The notes under the pieces were generated by a model that saw nothing but the letters and a program-made list of their open reading frames with translations, was not told the origin of the DNA and did not search any database. Made by a program: the position numbers and the translations under genes. A stretch of 64,000 bases of DNA from Setaria digitata. Taxonomy: Eukaryota; Nematoda; Chromadorea; Rhabditida; Setariidae. Positions within the stretch are counted from its first letter, which is position 1. Each line of letters starts with the position of its first letter. The DNA lies in contig RCAB01000087.1 in assembly GCA_003640385.1 (NCBI GenBank), forward strand, positions 1 to 64,000. The letters are read 5' to 3'. Positions 40,692 through 53,992 of this stretch are shown here, one piece after another.

Positions 40692-43600
40692 GCCAACAGA
40701 GCATTTGCCTCACATCAGTACTGTTTGATTCGTAGTTTTCCACTTTTTCCCTTTTTACTTCTCACTTCTTTCCAGCAATTAATTATCCGTTGGCATTCAT
40801 TTTTCTGCTGAAAATGCCACAATTAAATGAATCGCATTTCTAAAAATCTGAACTTATCACGCACTTGTCAATGAAAGCATTTAGTGAAGAAGTGTTAAGT
40901 ACGGGCCAATAGAGCTTAGTGAGCAAATTCATTGAGCTGTTGCTATTTTATCTTAACTGTTAGTTGCATTTGAAAGTCCCAACATTCAACAACTTCTGGA
41001 ACATCATAAATGCTGTGGTGTTATACTGCAAAAGTTTGCTCTAGCAACAGCCTTGCTAGTATGAGTTTTAGCACTACTTTACTTACAGATCGAATAAGTT
41101 GTGTGATTGAACTGAGATGTTTACTTTACTTTTTGGTGGGACGATGACCAGCAGAAGTGTTTTACATGCAAACAGCCTCGAAGTGCTACACTTAGCAGTC
41201 TCAGAATCAGAGGGACATATCAAGCATCGGTTTCTATGGCTCAGTGAGTCAAATGAGGTTCTCGAGCCAAACAACGAGAAATGAAAGGGCATAGCATTAC
41301 ACAATTCAACAGTTATGGGCAGGATTTTAATTTCATATTTTCAGTCAATCAGTGCAATAAAAGCTTTCTTGCTTATATTCTTAAATCTCTAAATGATCAG
41401 CAAAAAAGTTCATAAGTTTCTTTATTGGAAATATGAAAATCATTTATTATGACTCACTGAAAGCTTTTAAACTCTACGTTAAGAGCTTCTGCGGCAGTGA
41501 ATTTAAGTTATCTCATCTGAACTCGCTTGATTTTTTATACTTCAGAAAAAGCAATCGAAGCAGAAATTTTTTTTTAGAAAATTTCTCAATATAGTTGAAA
41601 TATTATACAAGAGAAAATAAAAATGTAGCACTTCACAAAAAAAAATTGATTCATTTAAAAATTATTTTGCTTCTCGAAAACACAAATTTTTTTTTTCAAA
41701 CTACATAATAAGTAATGAAATAAAAAGTAACCTTTTTCACGGACTTGAATCAGTGAAAGGATTCGGAATAAAAGCCATCTGAAAGTCTAAATCCAATCTA
41801 CATTTAATTAATAGCGGAAAATCATGCCAGAATTCTTTTCTTCACATGAAATCAATGCAATCTCGACTCTTTCCTTGTTTTCACATATCAAATTACTTCC
41901 CATCTCAAACGAGCAATGCTACTTTTTGGATCTATCGTCGATTTGACTGAGTTCCATTAGTTTTTTTCCTTTTACAGGTTCTTTGAGTAAATTTTTTTTA
42001 TATTTTTGAACCGTTCACATAATTTTGAAGTGACTGTAGATTATTTTGAGAGTTTCCAGAAACGAACATTGCATCAGCAAGTACGACTTCCCGAATAAAA
42101 TGTGGTAAGGGGCGTGTTGGACAGCGATGCTTTCATGTTAATGAAAAAAGTTGAAATAAAATTGTTTTCAACTAAAATAAAACAAACGATGAAAGGGTGA
42201 AATGAAAAGATGATCAGACATAAATCATTCAAAAAAAAAAACTCGCCGGCAATAAAGAAATATCAATTCTAATTCAAAAAGCTGAAGTATAAATTTTTTT
42301 TGGAGCATCTGCTGAAATCTTCCATGCCAAACAAAAAATAGGTGTTAGCAATTAAAATTAGACATTTGAATTAACGGAAGGATCGTTTTGAGTTGAAAAT
42401 TCCGCATAGCACATAAAATAAAGCTTGCCAAAGAAAAAATAAAAACTTCTAATTCATTAAACAGTATTTCTTTGAAGAAACAGAATATTCAGAAACGATT
42501 GACATGCTTTCATAATTAGTTATTTTTAAAACTAATTAAGATCCTTTGTTCTATTATGGACAGAGAAATAGCAATCTAGGTTTTATTCTCCAAGACAAGA
42601 GAGTTCAATTTCTTTTCAAAATTCAGCTAGAAAAAAGTGTAATTTGTTCGATGTCTTTTATTGGTATATAAAACACCAGTCAGACCTATTTCAAATTAAT
42701 TTAAATTATACTTCATTACATCATTTAATTATGCTACGAATTTTATCTAATAACGAAAAGCGCTGGCTTACTTCTCGCTGACAGTGCAAATAATTAGGAA
42801 TATAAATAAGAGTAATTGATTTAACCAATATTTGTTGTTGCATTTCCACTACCGAAGTTTAAAAAACTTTGAACAACAAAATTATTTGAAAATTCATGAA
42901 GAGCATGTTTAGTTTTTTTTGCTCGCTCAAATTGATCAATCACTTAACTAATCATTATCACAAATGTAAGTCCTTTCATTGTGGAAAGTTGCGGATAGTA
43001 AAGCCGGAAAACAGTGAAAATGTGATTATCTAAAATTTCTTATTTTTGGTTCTTTCTTGCTCGAAGATTAAGAAAGTGAATATTTCATTTTTGAATAAAA
43101 AACAAATGAAATTGGATCAGCAATGCATCGTCAGAGACAAACACTCCTCAACCTTCGATCTCTTTTCCACAGCCTTTTAAAATTTGATTCATTTTTGGTT
43201 TCTTCAAGACTTTTTATAGTAAAGCGCTCATGTCGCCTTTTCAACAAAATTAGATATTTAATTGAACATCGTTAAAAAAGCTATTTCCTCAAATATCCTG
43301 TACAAATAAAATGGATCGTCAGAATTTCCTCTTTCCTCATCTTTTGCCTTTAGATTTTCTGATCTTTTTGTTAGTTGGATCATAAATTAGAAGAAAAACT
43401 GACCAAATTATTGAAAGATAATAACGAAGCGAAAAAATGCTTGCAAAAGTAATAAAATAATATAACGTTCTTTTTTGCTAGAAAAGTTCGAAGAAGTGAT
43501 AACTCCAGGCTCAAAATATAACTCGAATTTTTGAGATTTATTCGATGATGAAGCATTTAGTAACAAGGCTTGAATGGCTAGTATGCAGTAGTAGTTGTTC

Positions 43601-46600
43601 TGAGGATAAATCTCGGTAAACAACTAAGGGATAGTGAATTCATCTACTTCCCTTTCAAGCCCAAAAATGCCCAGGATTTGTCGGAAATTCGAATTTGTAT
43701 AGTAGTTCAACGAGCAGGAATATGCAAGGATGATATGGGAATTTTTTGATGAAAAGCAATCAGAAAATTCATGTCATTTATATTGCATTAAAACTTAATA
43801 ATATTTGAATGACATTCAAGACGACAAAATTTAACCTCGCGCTTGAATTGAATTCATTCATAATTCATTTACATCTACGAAGACTGATTTCAAATTTGGC
43901 ACTCTGAGTAATTAACCAACTTTTCGATTAATAAAGCCTAAAAAATGCAGCACAGAGCATGCAAACAATAAGTACATCACATTAACTATTTATACTAATA
44001 TTCAGAATAGATTTTTTACGCCGTAGAGGATTTGCTTAAATGTCCATACTTCGAATAGAAAAATTGATGAAAATATATTACATAAAGGAAATACTGTAAA
44101 CTGCTCTTGACACGTTCCTTGGCTAATGTCCATGTTTGCTGGATAAAAGTTCTTCAGCCTGAAAACTTTTCTAAGCAAGTAGACAGCAGCAACCGGTGTT
44201 GTTCCTTTTCGAAGTGCAGTATTCCGTTCATTATTCATTCCTATGCAGAAAACGGTTTGGCTTATGAAAAATATTTAATCTCCAAATGGAGAATTGGAAT
44301 CCTTAAATGCCTTAATAAGCATATGTGATTTAAGATGTCCTTACTCATACGTATTTGGTGCAACAATGGTAGGCGGACGTGATAATGCCTAATCCTGGCG
44401 AATGGCGAAAAAGTTTCATTTAAACTATTCGTCAGCATTGAGGAAAAAAGTTCAATATTCGTAAGCAGAACTAATATTAATACTAATCAATGGCATTATT
44501 TCATTTAATCACAGATGCAACATACGTATTGCATTTATCGACCAAAATTAGGCAAGTAAATGAGAGGTATAGTTCGACAAATTATGAAGCAGGCAATACA
44601 TTTGCATTTAGTGTGTAACACTAAAATATTAAGATGGATACTCCAAATCAATGGAAAGTTGCCAGGAACAGCTACAATTGTATCGTTTCATTAGACTATT
44701 TCAAAACGGTTGTTGTTGTTCTCGAATTCGACCTCATCTCTCCATCTGAGATAAAATCTAAGCTTTTATGGTTCCAAGAGAATAGCTTCAACTTGCTGTC
44801 ATAATTCTAAACTTCTGTAGTTTACAAATTTAAATTAAACCTACTGTGAATGTAATGCAAAGAATATGGAGGAAACTGATGGTAAATAGAAAATACGGTG
44901 GAAATAAAAAAAGTGACTTAATTAACATAATGTTATAATAAAGTAGTATCTATTTAGCATAAATAATTTATGCAACAAATTTAGAAAAAAGAATAAGTTT
45001 TTAAAAGAATACTAGCAAATCTTTCCCTTCGAAAACTGCTATACCAAATATTAAAAATTTCACGTAATTTCAAAGTGATCTGAACTACACAGGAGCATCA
45101 GTAAACTTAAAAAACTTAAGTCCCAACCCAAAGACTATTCTACTCCGACCTGTTGGAGAATGATAAAATTTTCATGGAAGGTTGCATATTGCGTAATACA
45201 ATTCATTCATTTCTGCTATCAACATTCCTAATGAGAAATGAGCCCAAAAGCTCAAGAACTGTTAGGCATCGTTTAAGTGCTAATAATTCATATTAACAAG
45301 CAAAAAAGTGACAACTTATGAGACAAGATAAAGAATAATCTATCAAAGTGGAGCTGCAATTTAAGCTTTTGGATAATCTTGAAAACCAATCCTTTACACA
45401 ATCACCAATTTTATTACCAAAAAAGGATGGAAGGACAAAATGCAAAGCCTTGCACTCCGCAGCTTCATCCAATTACTTCACGGGGAATAACTAATTTAAT
45501 ATAAATGAGAAGAAGGTTATACCATTAACCACAGATGCAGCTGCCAGAAATGTTAAAGGGCCTATGCAACATCAGAATTTGTAACCTGTTTCTTAAGCCA
45601 TTTGTGTTCATTTTCAGGAAGAGAAAGAAAAAGGAATTGGCTGGCTAACAATGGATAGGACGATGTCCTGCTAACTTTTTTCCCTCTCAATTTATCAATT
45701 TTCTTAGCACCCTTAATAAAAGCTGTTCCAATCTTTTTCAGTGAACAAATACTTATTTCTTTCCCTTTTCTTTGCTAACTCTTCCATTGTCTTCTTCTAA
45801 AAGTCTCTATAACGTTAAAAATTAACGTTGAAAAGTCAAGAAGTACCTGACTAGGCTAGAGAAAATAAACCGACTTATGCTTCACTAGGTCCTATGAATA
45901 TTAAGTAGAAACTGTTTTTCTTAAATTATGAACTTTCTGATTTAAAACTGCAACTATTATAATTATTTTGCTGTTTAGAATTATCCTCAGAAAACGAAAA
46001 TGATACATTTGCATGCCCAGAACTTCCTCAGTGCTCTTCATCAAAAATCAACTATTAATCCCAGAATATACATTTTTCTTAGTCTAAACTGAATTCTGTC
46101 ACTTTATATTATTTCATAAGTCAATCTTACCTTAGTTTTTTTTAATAAAAGAAATTATCTAACTTTTTCTAACATCTATACTGATCGACGTCTTCTCCAA
46201 TATCTGTTCCCAGCTCAGAATCGACACTAAGATACATGTTTCTTACTTGAAAAGTTCGAACTAATGCTAAATGGTTAGATATCTATATCGCTTTCGGCCG
46301 GAAACTTCCGTGTGCACTGTAAAAAAAAAAAAAAAAATACCTGCCAAATCTCTTGAAATTATATTAAATTTCAATTAACAACATGACTTAATAACTAAAT
46401 TTTAAATTGTGACACAAATAATTTCGACCTAAAGCTTTTGTTGTTTGAAAATTTTTCCTTTTCCTCTGACTTATTTTATTAATCAACTAACTGCTGAAGC
46501 GAATTTACAAGTGACCCGAAGATATCGATAATAACTACTGCATTTAAAAGATTATCTTTCGATAATAAATATAAATATTGCTATAATTAACTATATTTCA

Positions 46601-49324
46601 CATTTTGTGATACAAAAGAGAACCATCCTATTCAATTTTGCAGTACTTTTACAGAATCTGTTTGGCACTGATTTTAGTATCCCGAGAATTTCTATTTTTC
46701 ATTAAGAGTTGCAGAAGTATTAGCTTAAGACTTCTTATCTGGAGTACTTATAGAAATTGTTAGAGTTGGAACTTCTGATCTTTTGAATCAATTCGGTGGT
46801 TCATTTATATTTAATTATTTGGAAAAAAAAAGAAAAAAAAAAACCTCTGTGTTTTATTTATACTTGATACAGTGGAAGCAGATAAAAAGCTGATATGGGT
46901 AGGACAATGATTATTTTATTCAATTAGTAACAACATTACAAGAAATGAAAAAAATACACAAAAAGCGATGGAAGGATCAATATGTGCGATGGAGATGATT
47001 TGCATTTAAAATTTAATGGCCATCACATCATGAACTTATTGTTCCATCTATAGCAATCCTACCATTTGGAACTTCAGAGAATTACTGTCTCCGGTAGTTG
47101 TAATCTTATGCATAAATTACTAATTTAGTATCACTACACCAAGTTTGTTTCAGGCCTTACAAGCACAAATGATAAACAAGCAGTGAAAGAAAATAAACTA
47201 AACTTATGCACAGAGCTGGCGTTGAAATGAGGTGTGGCTAAAACTAAGCATGTTATCAATGGGACACTTCCTTGAGAGCCAAAATCAGGCCAAAAAAGAA
47301 TTTCTGCTTTTGGTTCGATTGGCATCAACTGATGCAAATCATTGATGGAATGCACATGAGACACCCACCAAGTCTCCTCTCGCTTGAGAAGTGTCATAGT
47401 TTTTTTCATTGCTGTTGTCATGGCAAAAGTTTACCAATTTATTATTAGTAGTAAATAAAGAAGTTATGAATTGCAATAAGTGCCAGCACAAGGTATGTCT
47501 GATCAGATGGATCTAACATGTCCATCGTCATCATTTCTAGTGGCAAGAAAAAAGAAGCAGTTTGCTTCTAATATTCCAGCAGAAAGTCTTTTCTAGATGC
47601 TTTCAACCCAAATAATTTTTCTGCTAATATTGTAACACACAATGGAGAATGTGTAGAACGTACTAGAAACTCAATCACAATCACGTCGTAATTCACATTT
47701 TTACTGTTTTCAAAATACAACAAGAAATAACAGTTAAATAAAAATTGCATATTTTTTAGAAAACAAAATGTGTATTTCTCATTAATAGTACATATCATTA
47801 GCAGCACAATTTCTACTTTATGTAAAAAATTATGATAAAAAATATGGGCATTTTTAAATCACATGGTTTTAGAAAACAACTAAATTCCATATTCCACATG
47901 CTACTTGTTCAGTATCGTTGAGCTGTTTTACCTGTTAGTAATAAATAAGAAAACTTAATCTTCTGTTAGAACTCGTGTAAGCTTAAGTGTAACTTTATTA
48001 CGAAGTTGATTAAATGTTCCGAACTTAAAATAACATGATTAGTAGATATAATCCATTGCCACGGGAATTCTCCAATTATTAGAATTCAGTTATAAGTATT
48101 GCTTATTGCTTAATTTAAATTAACATTAATGTTTGAAGAACAGATAATGCATTTTAATAATTCAGATTCTTAATTTGAAACTGTAATAGATTTAAAGTGC
48201 TGGCTCAAATGTGACAGACCTATTGGACGTCACAGAATTGACTTCGAAACAACTAAATATGACGACGACAAAACGTTTTATACTAGAAAATAAACGGCTA
48301 CTTCAAACTCATTTATTATTAAATGATCAGTTACTATGGTGACGTTCTCAGAGGGCTACTGCTCCTTAAGCTAACTAAGAGGTAGTTTGCATCTGAAATT
48401 GTCCCTTCCGAAGCAATTATCCTCGCAAGCATGATACAGAACGTTCTTACATGAAATACAGCATGGATTTCTTGCCACTAAGCTTGGAACTTTTATTTCG
48501 ATGGGTCTCTATATGAAGTAAGCGACTTCTCGAAAAATAAACAGATTTTATGCTTCACTTAAAGTGTCCAGTTCATGAAGGATTAAAATTTCGAGACTTG
48601 CGTTAGCGATAGATTATGAAAATGCTTTTAAGTGAAGAGGGACTGCAGTGCATCGACTTAAGCTGGTAAGTGTGACCATCAAATCAAAGAAGAAAACTGA
48701 AACACTAGGCTATAATTTTCGTTCGCCGTAAACTCAGGAAATATCATTGGGACTCAAAATTTAATACTTTGACACATTCGATAAAATAGGAATGATTTAT
48801 TTGAATTTTAAAAGATCAGCTTGACTACCACTGAATAAGGAAGGAATCGAATGAAATCACTGCAGAAAAAAGCATACCTTAATATATATATATGCATATG
48901 AATGTCAAACAATATATGCAGCTAGTATCTTTGATACATAGATCTATTTGTATATGAACTGAAGCAGTCTGGATACATGCCAATCTGGAATGCTATGTAA
49001 ACTTGAGGAAGAAGTTAAAACTTTAGGGAGATTCAGGGTGTTTATAACATTTTAACTTGCACTGCTTCATCGAAGCTATTTCAGAGACAACCATAAGTGG
49101 GTAATATTTGTCAGATAAATCAAATGGATAGCTTTCAATTTAGAGTTCTGAAACAAACAAAGCATGCATAAATCGGCAAGCGTTATGTTTTTATGACTTC
49201 TATTTACTAGAAAGCACATGAAACTCCTTCTAGCCACTTCTTTACCGTATCCAGAAGCTTCGAGACAGGAAGGGTACCGTAAAATGCAAAGATTTTAAGC
49301 GATATAGCAGGAAAAGTTCCATAC
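40692..49324. other. Large gene-poor interval (EAG 5' flank)
   Basis: More than 8 kb upstream of the EAG start with no gene I can support. Short frames at 41083 (-), 43408 (-), 44002 (-) and 44107 (+) lack splice context. The EAG promoter and possible leader exons should lie at the 40.7-42 kb end. Confidence 0.45.
47134..47421 (-). other. 95-codon open frame, unassigned
   Basis: The frame opens TTAMKKTMTLLKREE, continues WWVSHVHSINDLHQLM and EILFWPDFG, and ends with a hydrophobic stretch. It looks more protein-like than its surroundings but has no clear acceptor or recognisable family. It could be a downstream exon of the membrane-protein gene at 49325-52455, but the link is not supported. 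Confidence 0.25.
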
Positions 49325-52300
49325 CTGTGAGCCATATGCGCTATATTGGCAAGTTTCTTTGCGCTGTTCCCTCTTCGTTCTCCAATAACAACAAATTACG
49401 ACGCAGGCACCCACAGCGAACACGAAAAGCACAAAAACTAACAGGACAAACACTCCATCCATCCTGAAATTTGTCCCTTAAGTGATGGAAATTGCATTTG
49501 TTCCGTAAGTGAGGCTTTTCTGCTCGTAGCAAGCAGTGAAGACTCGAGACTTGTAGCAATTCGAGACTGCTCTCTGCACTGATGAATGATATTTAAAAGA
49601 TATAGGATATCTTACCAGAAAAGATCCTCTGGACAGCAACCTCTTTCACAGCAACCTGCATCTACACTGCATCTGCAATAATGTTAGGACAATTTAAAAG
49701 CATTTCTTGGAACTTCCGCATCCTCATTTTCAAAATTACCACAAACCAAACTGCAAAATAAAAGTGCTTTTCCTCAAGACTAATTTGCTAGCTAATAATT
49801 TGAATTTTTTTTATGATTTGCTTACAGTTAATTTTATTTTAAAAAGAGATAACAAAGATTAAACATAAAATTTGTTGATTTCAGATATACAGCTATAGAT
49901 TTCAGAAACCTTACAAAAGTGTAACAGTTGTATTAGCGATATGTTTTGCCGTATATATGCAGCGTATGAAACCGGAACCCGAACCTGAAACCTTTCAAGA
50001 TAAAAACTCGATCAGCCAATAAAACATAAAAGTTTGGAAGAAAAACCTTCAACGCTGGATCCCAAGAAGTTACCCACGGTGGCGTGCTGGAAGGCTTCAT
50101 GCTGGGCTAACGGCTTATTATCTTCCTGCCTAAAAGTTCGAAGAAGTTAAATAATGAAGTTTGAAAAGAAACTTGTAAAACCACATAAGTAACCTCAGAT
50201 GGAACACCGCTGAAAGCATTTCTTATTCCAACAGAATTAATAAGTTCTTTTAATATAATTGCTTAGTCTCTATTAATGAATATTTTTTACTTTGTCTCAT
50301 TGTTGCATCTGAGAATTTATATAACGGAACCCAGAACTTTAAAGGGCCAATAACCAGCTCATTTATGAAATAATATAACACTAGACACAATTTACATATA
50401 TAAATTATTGAAGCTTACAAGACATTAGTAGAGCTGTACTGGTAAGCTTCCCATCGATTCATTTGTAACTGCGTAATTTGAGTGAATTTTCGAAGTTCAA
50501 GTGCTCTCAGAGTTATACAGTTTTGCTATCCACAGAGGAATAAAATTCCGATTATGTCGACTTCGGTATTTATCTAAGCGGCTGATATTTTCAATATTTG
50601 ATTGAAAATTATGCAAGAAAAATAGAACAACAATAAAGAATTAATAATTGGCAATAAATTTCCTTCAGAATATCTTTCTATTCAAATTCCCATTTATCTG
50701 GTAATTTTATTTTCACATTTTCAAATATATCAACAATTATCGCTCCCATATTCGTTAAATAGGAAAAACACAGGATAAATTTTTCCTAGTGATAATACAA
50801 ATGACATTGTACCTTACCTTTCAGAATGATTTTCTGAAATCTTGATCAATTAATAATTATAATTATATTTACTATCATATTCTTTATAGACCGCTGCTAA
50901 GAAAGCTTAACTAGACGTTACTATACGTTAGACGTTTCAAGAACAAGTAAATATGGAGCGAGGTAAAATTGAAGCACACTCACTCAAGATGAAGAGATTC
51001 ACAACTTTCAATTGTATCTCCTAAAAGCGTCTTACATTTCTCACTGTCACGGCTAATTCATTAATTTTCATCTAATTTTCAGACTTTTTAAATAAATTTC
51101 AAGACTTACTATCCATGACTTGTTAGCGGTTGAATTACAAAGCTTTTCACTTATCTCAACTCCAATTATTGCCATTCACAGTATTCTGTTAATTTTGAGT
51201 TTAATGAGAAAAACTAATGCCTATTTTATATTCATGCATTTAAAAGTAAGAAGAATGGAATATTTTGATGAGAGGAAGTAAAATTATGGCCACATTAGAA
51301 AGAAAATATCAACGGTAGTCTGTTAGAAGGCATGCCGTTTTCGGAAATGGGTTGGGAAGAGTATTGTTTTGAATAACTGTAACCAAGCTGAACTCAAATA
51401 TAACTCACTGCCTAGACGAAATAGGTAGATAGGTGGATAGACAGTTGAGTAAGCTCTTCATTTATGGCATTATAGCATGAATCGTCGTAACTAAATGTCG
51501 AGAATAAATTTATCGCTAAAAATGGGAATTTATGATGTTGGAGGTAAAGAACTGAGCTGAGAAAACATGAAAGAACTCATAATTTCCAAAGCAGTTCATC
51601 ACCATCCAACTATCGAAACGAATGTGGATTGAACAGGGTGCTACTATTCTTCCATGGATAAATCAAACAAGGTTTTTGTGCAAACAAAGAATATCGAGTA
51701 TTGGCAACAATGAAAACGAGAAAAAAATGCTCATAAGCATACTGAAATTATTTTTAGAAAGGAGCCATTTTCTTAGTCAGAACGGTAGGAGGACTAAGAG
51801 GGAATGAAACTTAGAGACTTTTTCAGGACAGTAAATATGAGCTAGACTACATAAATATTAATGGTTTGACAGACAAAGCTCAAAATGGTTGGTTCCTGAC
51901 AATTATTCATAATTTTGGAATTTTCTAAGTGAGTCTGCGCACCAAGACATGAGTTTACTATAGTTCTGAATCATCTAGGATATAAACAATTTTAAATATA
52001 GAAATTTCTCAAGCTTAAAAATAAGCTTGAATCAAAATCCACATCTCAATAACTAGAATTCTTTTTGGAAATGATGTTTGAAGTGGGAAGAGTCGTAAGT
52101 GTAAGCTTATAACTCTACAGTATGGGAAATTCTAAATCATTTTAATTGAATATTCCTGAATTACAACTTAATCTTTGTCATAATATACTTCTTAATGCCG
52201 TAACTTCCAGAGTATCGATCAGCTTTTTATTCATCATAATTCAGTCTCTATTTATTTTATACCTTGACAAACAACTGTGATATTTAGTTTCACTAAATCA

Positions 52301-52455
52301 ACAAAGTGGAAAACAGCACGATCTACTCACCTGCTCAAAGCTTGCAGCTCATTTTCTTTATATTGCACATCGGTGGAAAATTCATCCAATAAGATGGACA
52401 AAACTTGCGCAAAAAGAATGAAACTAAAATGAATATACGGGTGATAAAAACCCCG
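49325..52455 (-). CDS. Cysteine-rich single-pass membrane protein (WBP1/VOPP1-like architecture), partial
   Basis: Exons in transcript order: 52455-52331 (or from 52423), optional 50129-50047, 49672-49616, 49463-49325. The first carries a hydrophobic signal-like run (FSFILFAQVLSILL) and DVQYKENELQALSR. The third carries paired cysteines, CCERGCCPEDLFW. The fourth is a transmembrane segment (VFVLLVFVLFVFAVGACVV) then ICCYWRTKREQRK, so the tail is cytosolic. Splicing first to third is phase 2; inserting the 83-base exon (QEDNKPLAQHEAF) is phase 2 then 1 and fits a second acceptor AG inside the third exon. A lumenal CC cluster beside one membrane span and a basic juxtamembrane stretch resembles WBP1/VOPP1 or Shisa-type proteins, but the resemblance is architectural. 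Start codon and last exons were not found. Confidence 0.5.
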
Positions 52456-52459
52456 CTGA

Positions 52460-53992
52460 AACGGTCCAGTTCAATGATGGACCTACTTAGGTTCCCTTAA
52501 AATCGCATATTTGAAAACATCGAGTGAAAAATCCAGCTTTGATTGTACAAACTTATTGCTGTATGACAACTTTTATGAATCATATGTGCATCAGGTAATC
52601 AGAGGTCTGAAAAGTTCTGAACTAATTTTGTTAGGAAGAAACAAACCTAGCGAGATTCTACAAAACTAAGGAAAAGTGGACAAAATTTCTGGCAACTCTT
52701 CAACAAAAGAGAACCAGTGGTAAAGTTAGCGAAATTCCGCTCTTGATACTTTTTTTTATAGAAGAGGTGGAATAGTGGAGTGGGCTCAACAAATAAATTT
52801 AAAAACCAAAGACAAACACTACAATCTCGAAATCGTGATATGGCGAACAGTACAACAGTGCAGGCCTCGTGAGGTGGTAAAATATTTCCAAACATCTCAG
52901 CTCCCGCAGGCAACCTTTACTTACCACAGAATTCAAGGCATTAAACTGCCTCCCACTCCCATCTATCAATTTTTGTCTATTAGCAAACATATTGCATTCA
53001 AAGATATTATTCATCGCAGTACTTTTTCAAGCTTTTAAATCTTTTACTGTATCAAGAAAGAGAGACAATCCAGCAACAATACTCTGCTTTTAGCAAACAT
53101 ATATGTGGGTAAAAATGTGATAATTCCATTGTGGATTTACCATTCCTAAAAATTTTATGCTTCTCACACCCAAAAAATCCCGGAAAAAATTTTCCATTTA
53201 TTTTATATTTATTTATTCAAACCAGAGATTTTAAGTAACTTTGCACAGCAAAGGACACAAAGTATGCGTTAACCAGTATTAAGTAGTTAACATAATTATC
53301 AATAAATATAAAATTACTGGAAAATAATAGAAAAAACATAACTTTCCAGAAACTGAGAAAAATTCTCAAATTTCTGGTAAAGTGAAAGGAGGAAGAAAAT
53401 TCTTAATAGTGAAGTAGAGGACCCATGCTGATTATCTTGATTAAAGGGAGCAACGTAACAACAATAACCGTAAAAAATAATGGGGACAACCAGAATTAAA
53501 AACGAGGAAGACAAAAAATATGTTCAGGGATAAAGAAGATGTTAAAATAAATTAATCAATATCAACATCAACAAAGAAGAATTCGGGGAAATGTAAAGGG
53601 CCAACTTTGATTAAAGATAATAATGTGTATTAACAGGACAAAACAGGACAGAATGGAAGATGAAATACACCACGATACAGATATTATGTTCATAAAAAAA
53701 TTAAAAAATAAAGAAAAGAAAAATGAAAAAATCACTAATTTTGCTCAAGTGCTCGCAAGGCCATGGCAAAAATGCAGAAACATATACCAAACAATATCAA
53801 TCAACTGCATTATTACTTGTTTCTATTGAACCATCAATCACTGAGCACTGAAGGAAGGAGGGTAGAGTTCAACCTGAAATTATTCAGCATCGGGAAACAA
53901 TTCAAAGGGTATGATTTCTTGTAAAACCAAAAAAAGAGTGATCAATAGAAGTATTTTACGAAGTTATAAATAACTATCAAAATTGAAAATTA
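52460..53992. other. Intergenic stretch with overlapping open frames at 52.65-53.04 kb
   Basis: Frames of 71-88 codons are open on both strands around 52.65-53.04 kb. The plus-strand one (52775-53038) has more protein-like composition, but no splice signals or family support it. The rest is AT-rich with no gene seen. Confidence 0.3.
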
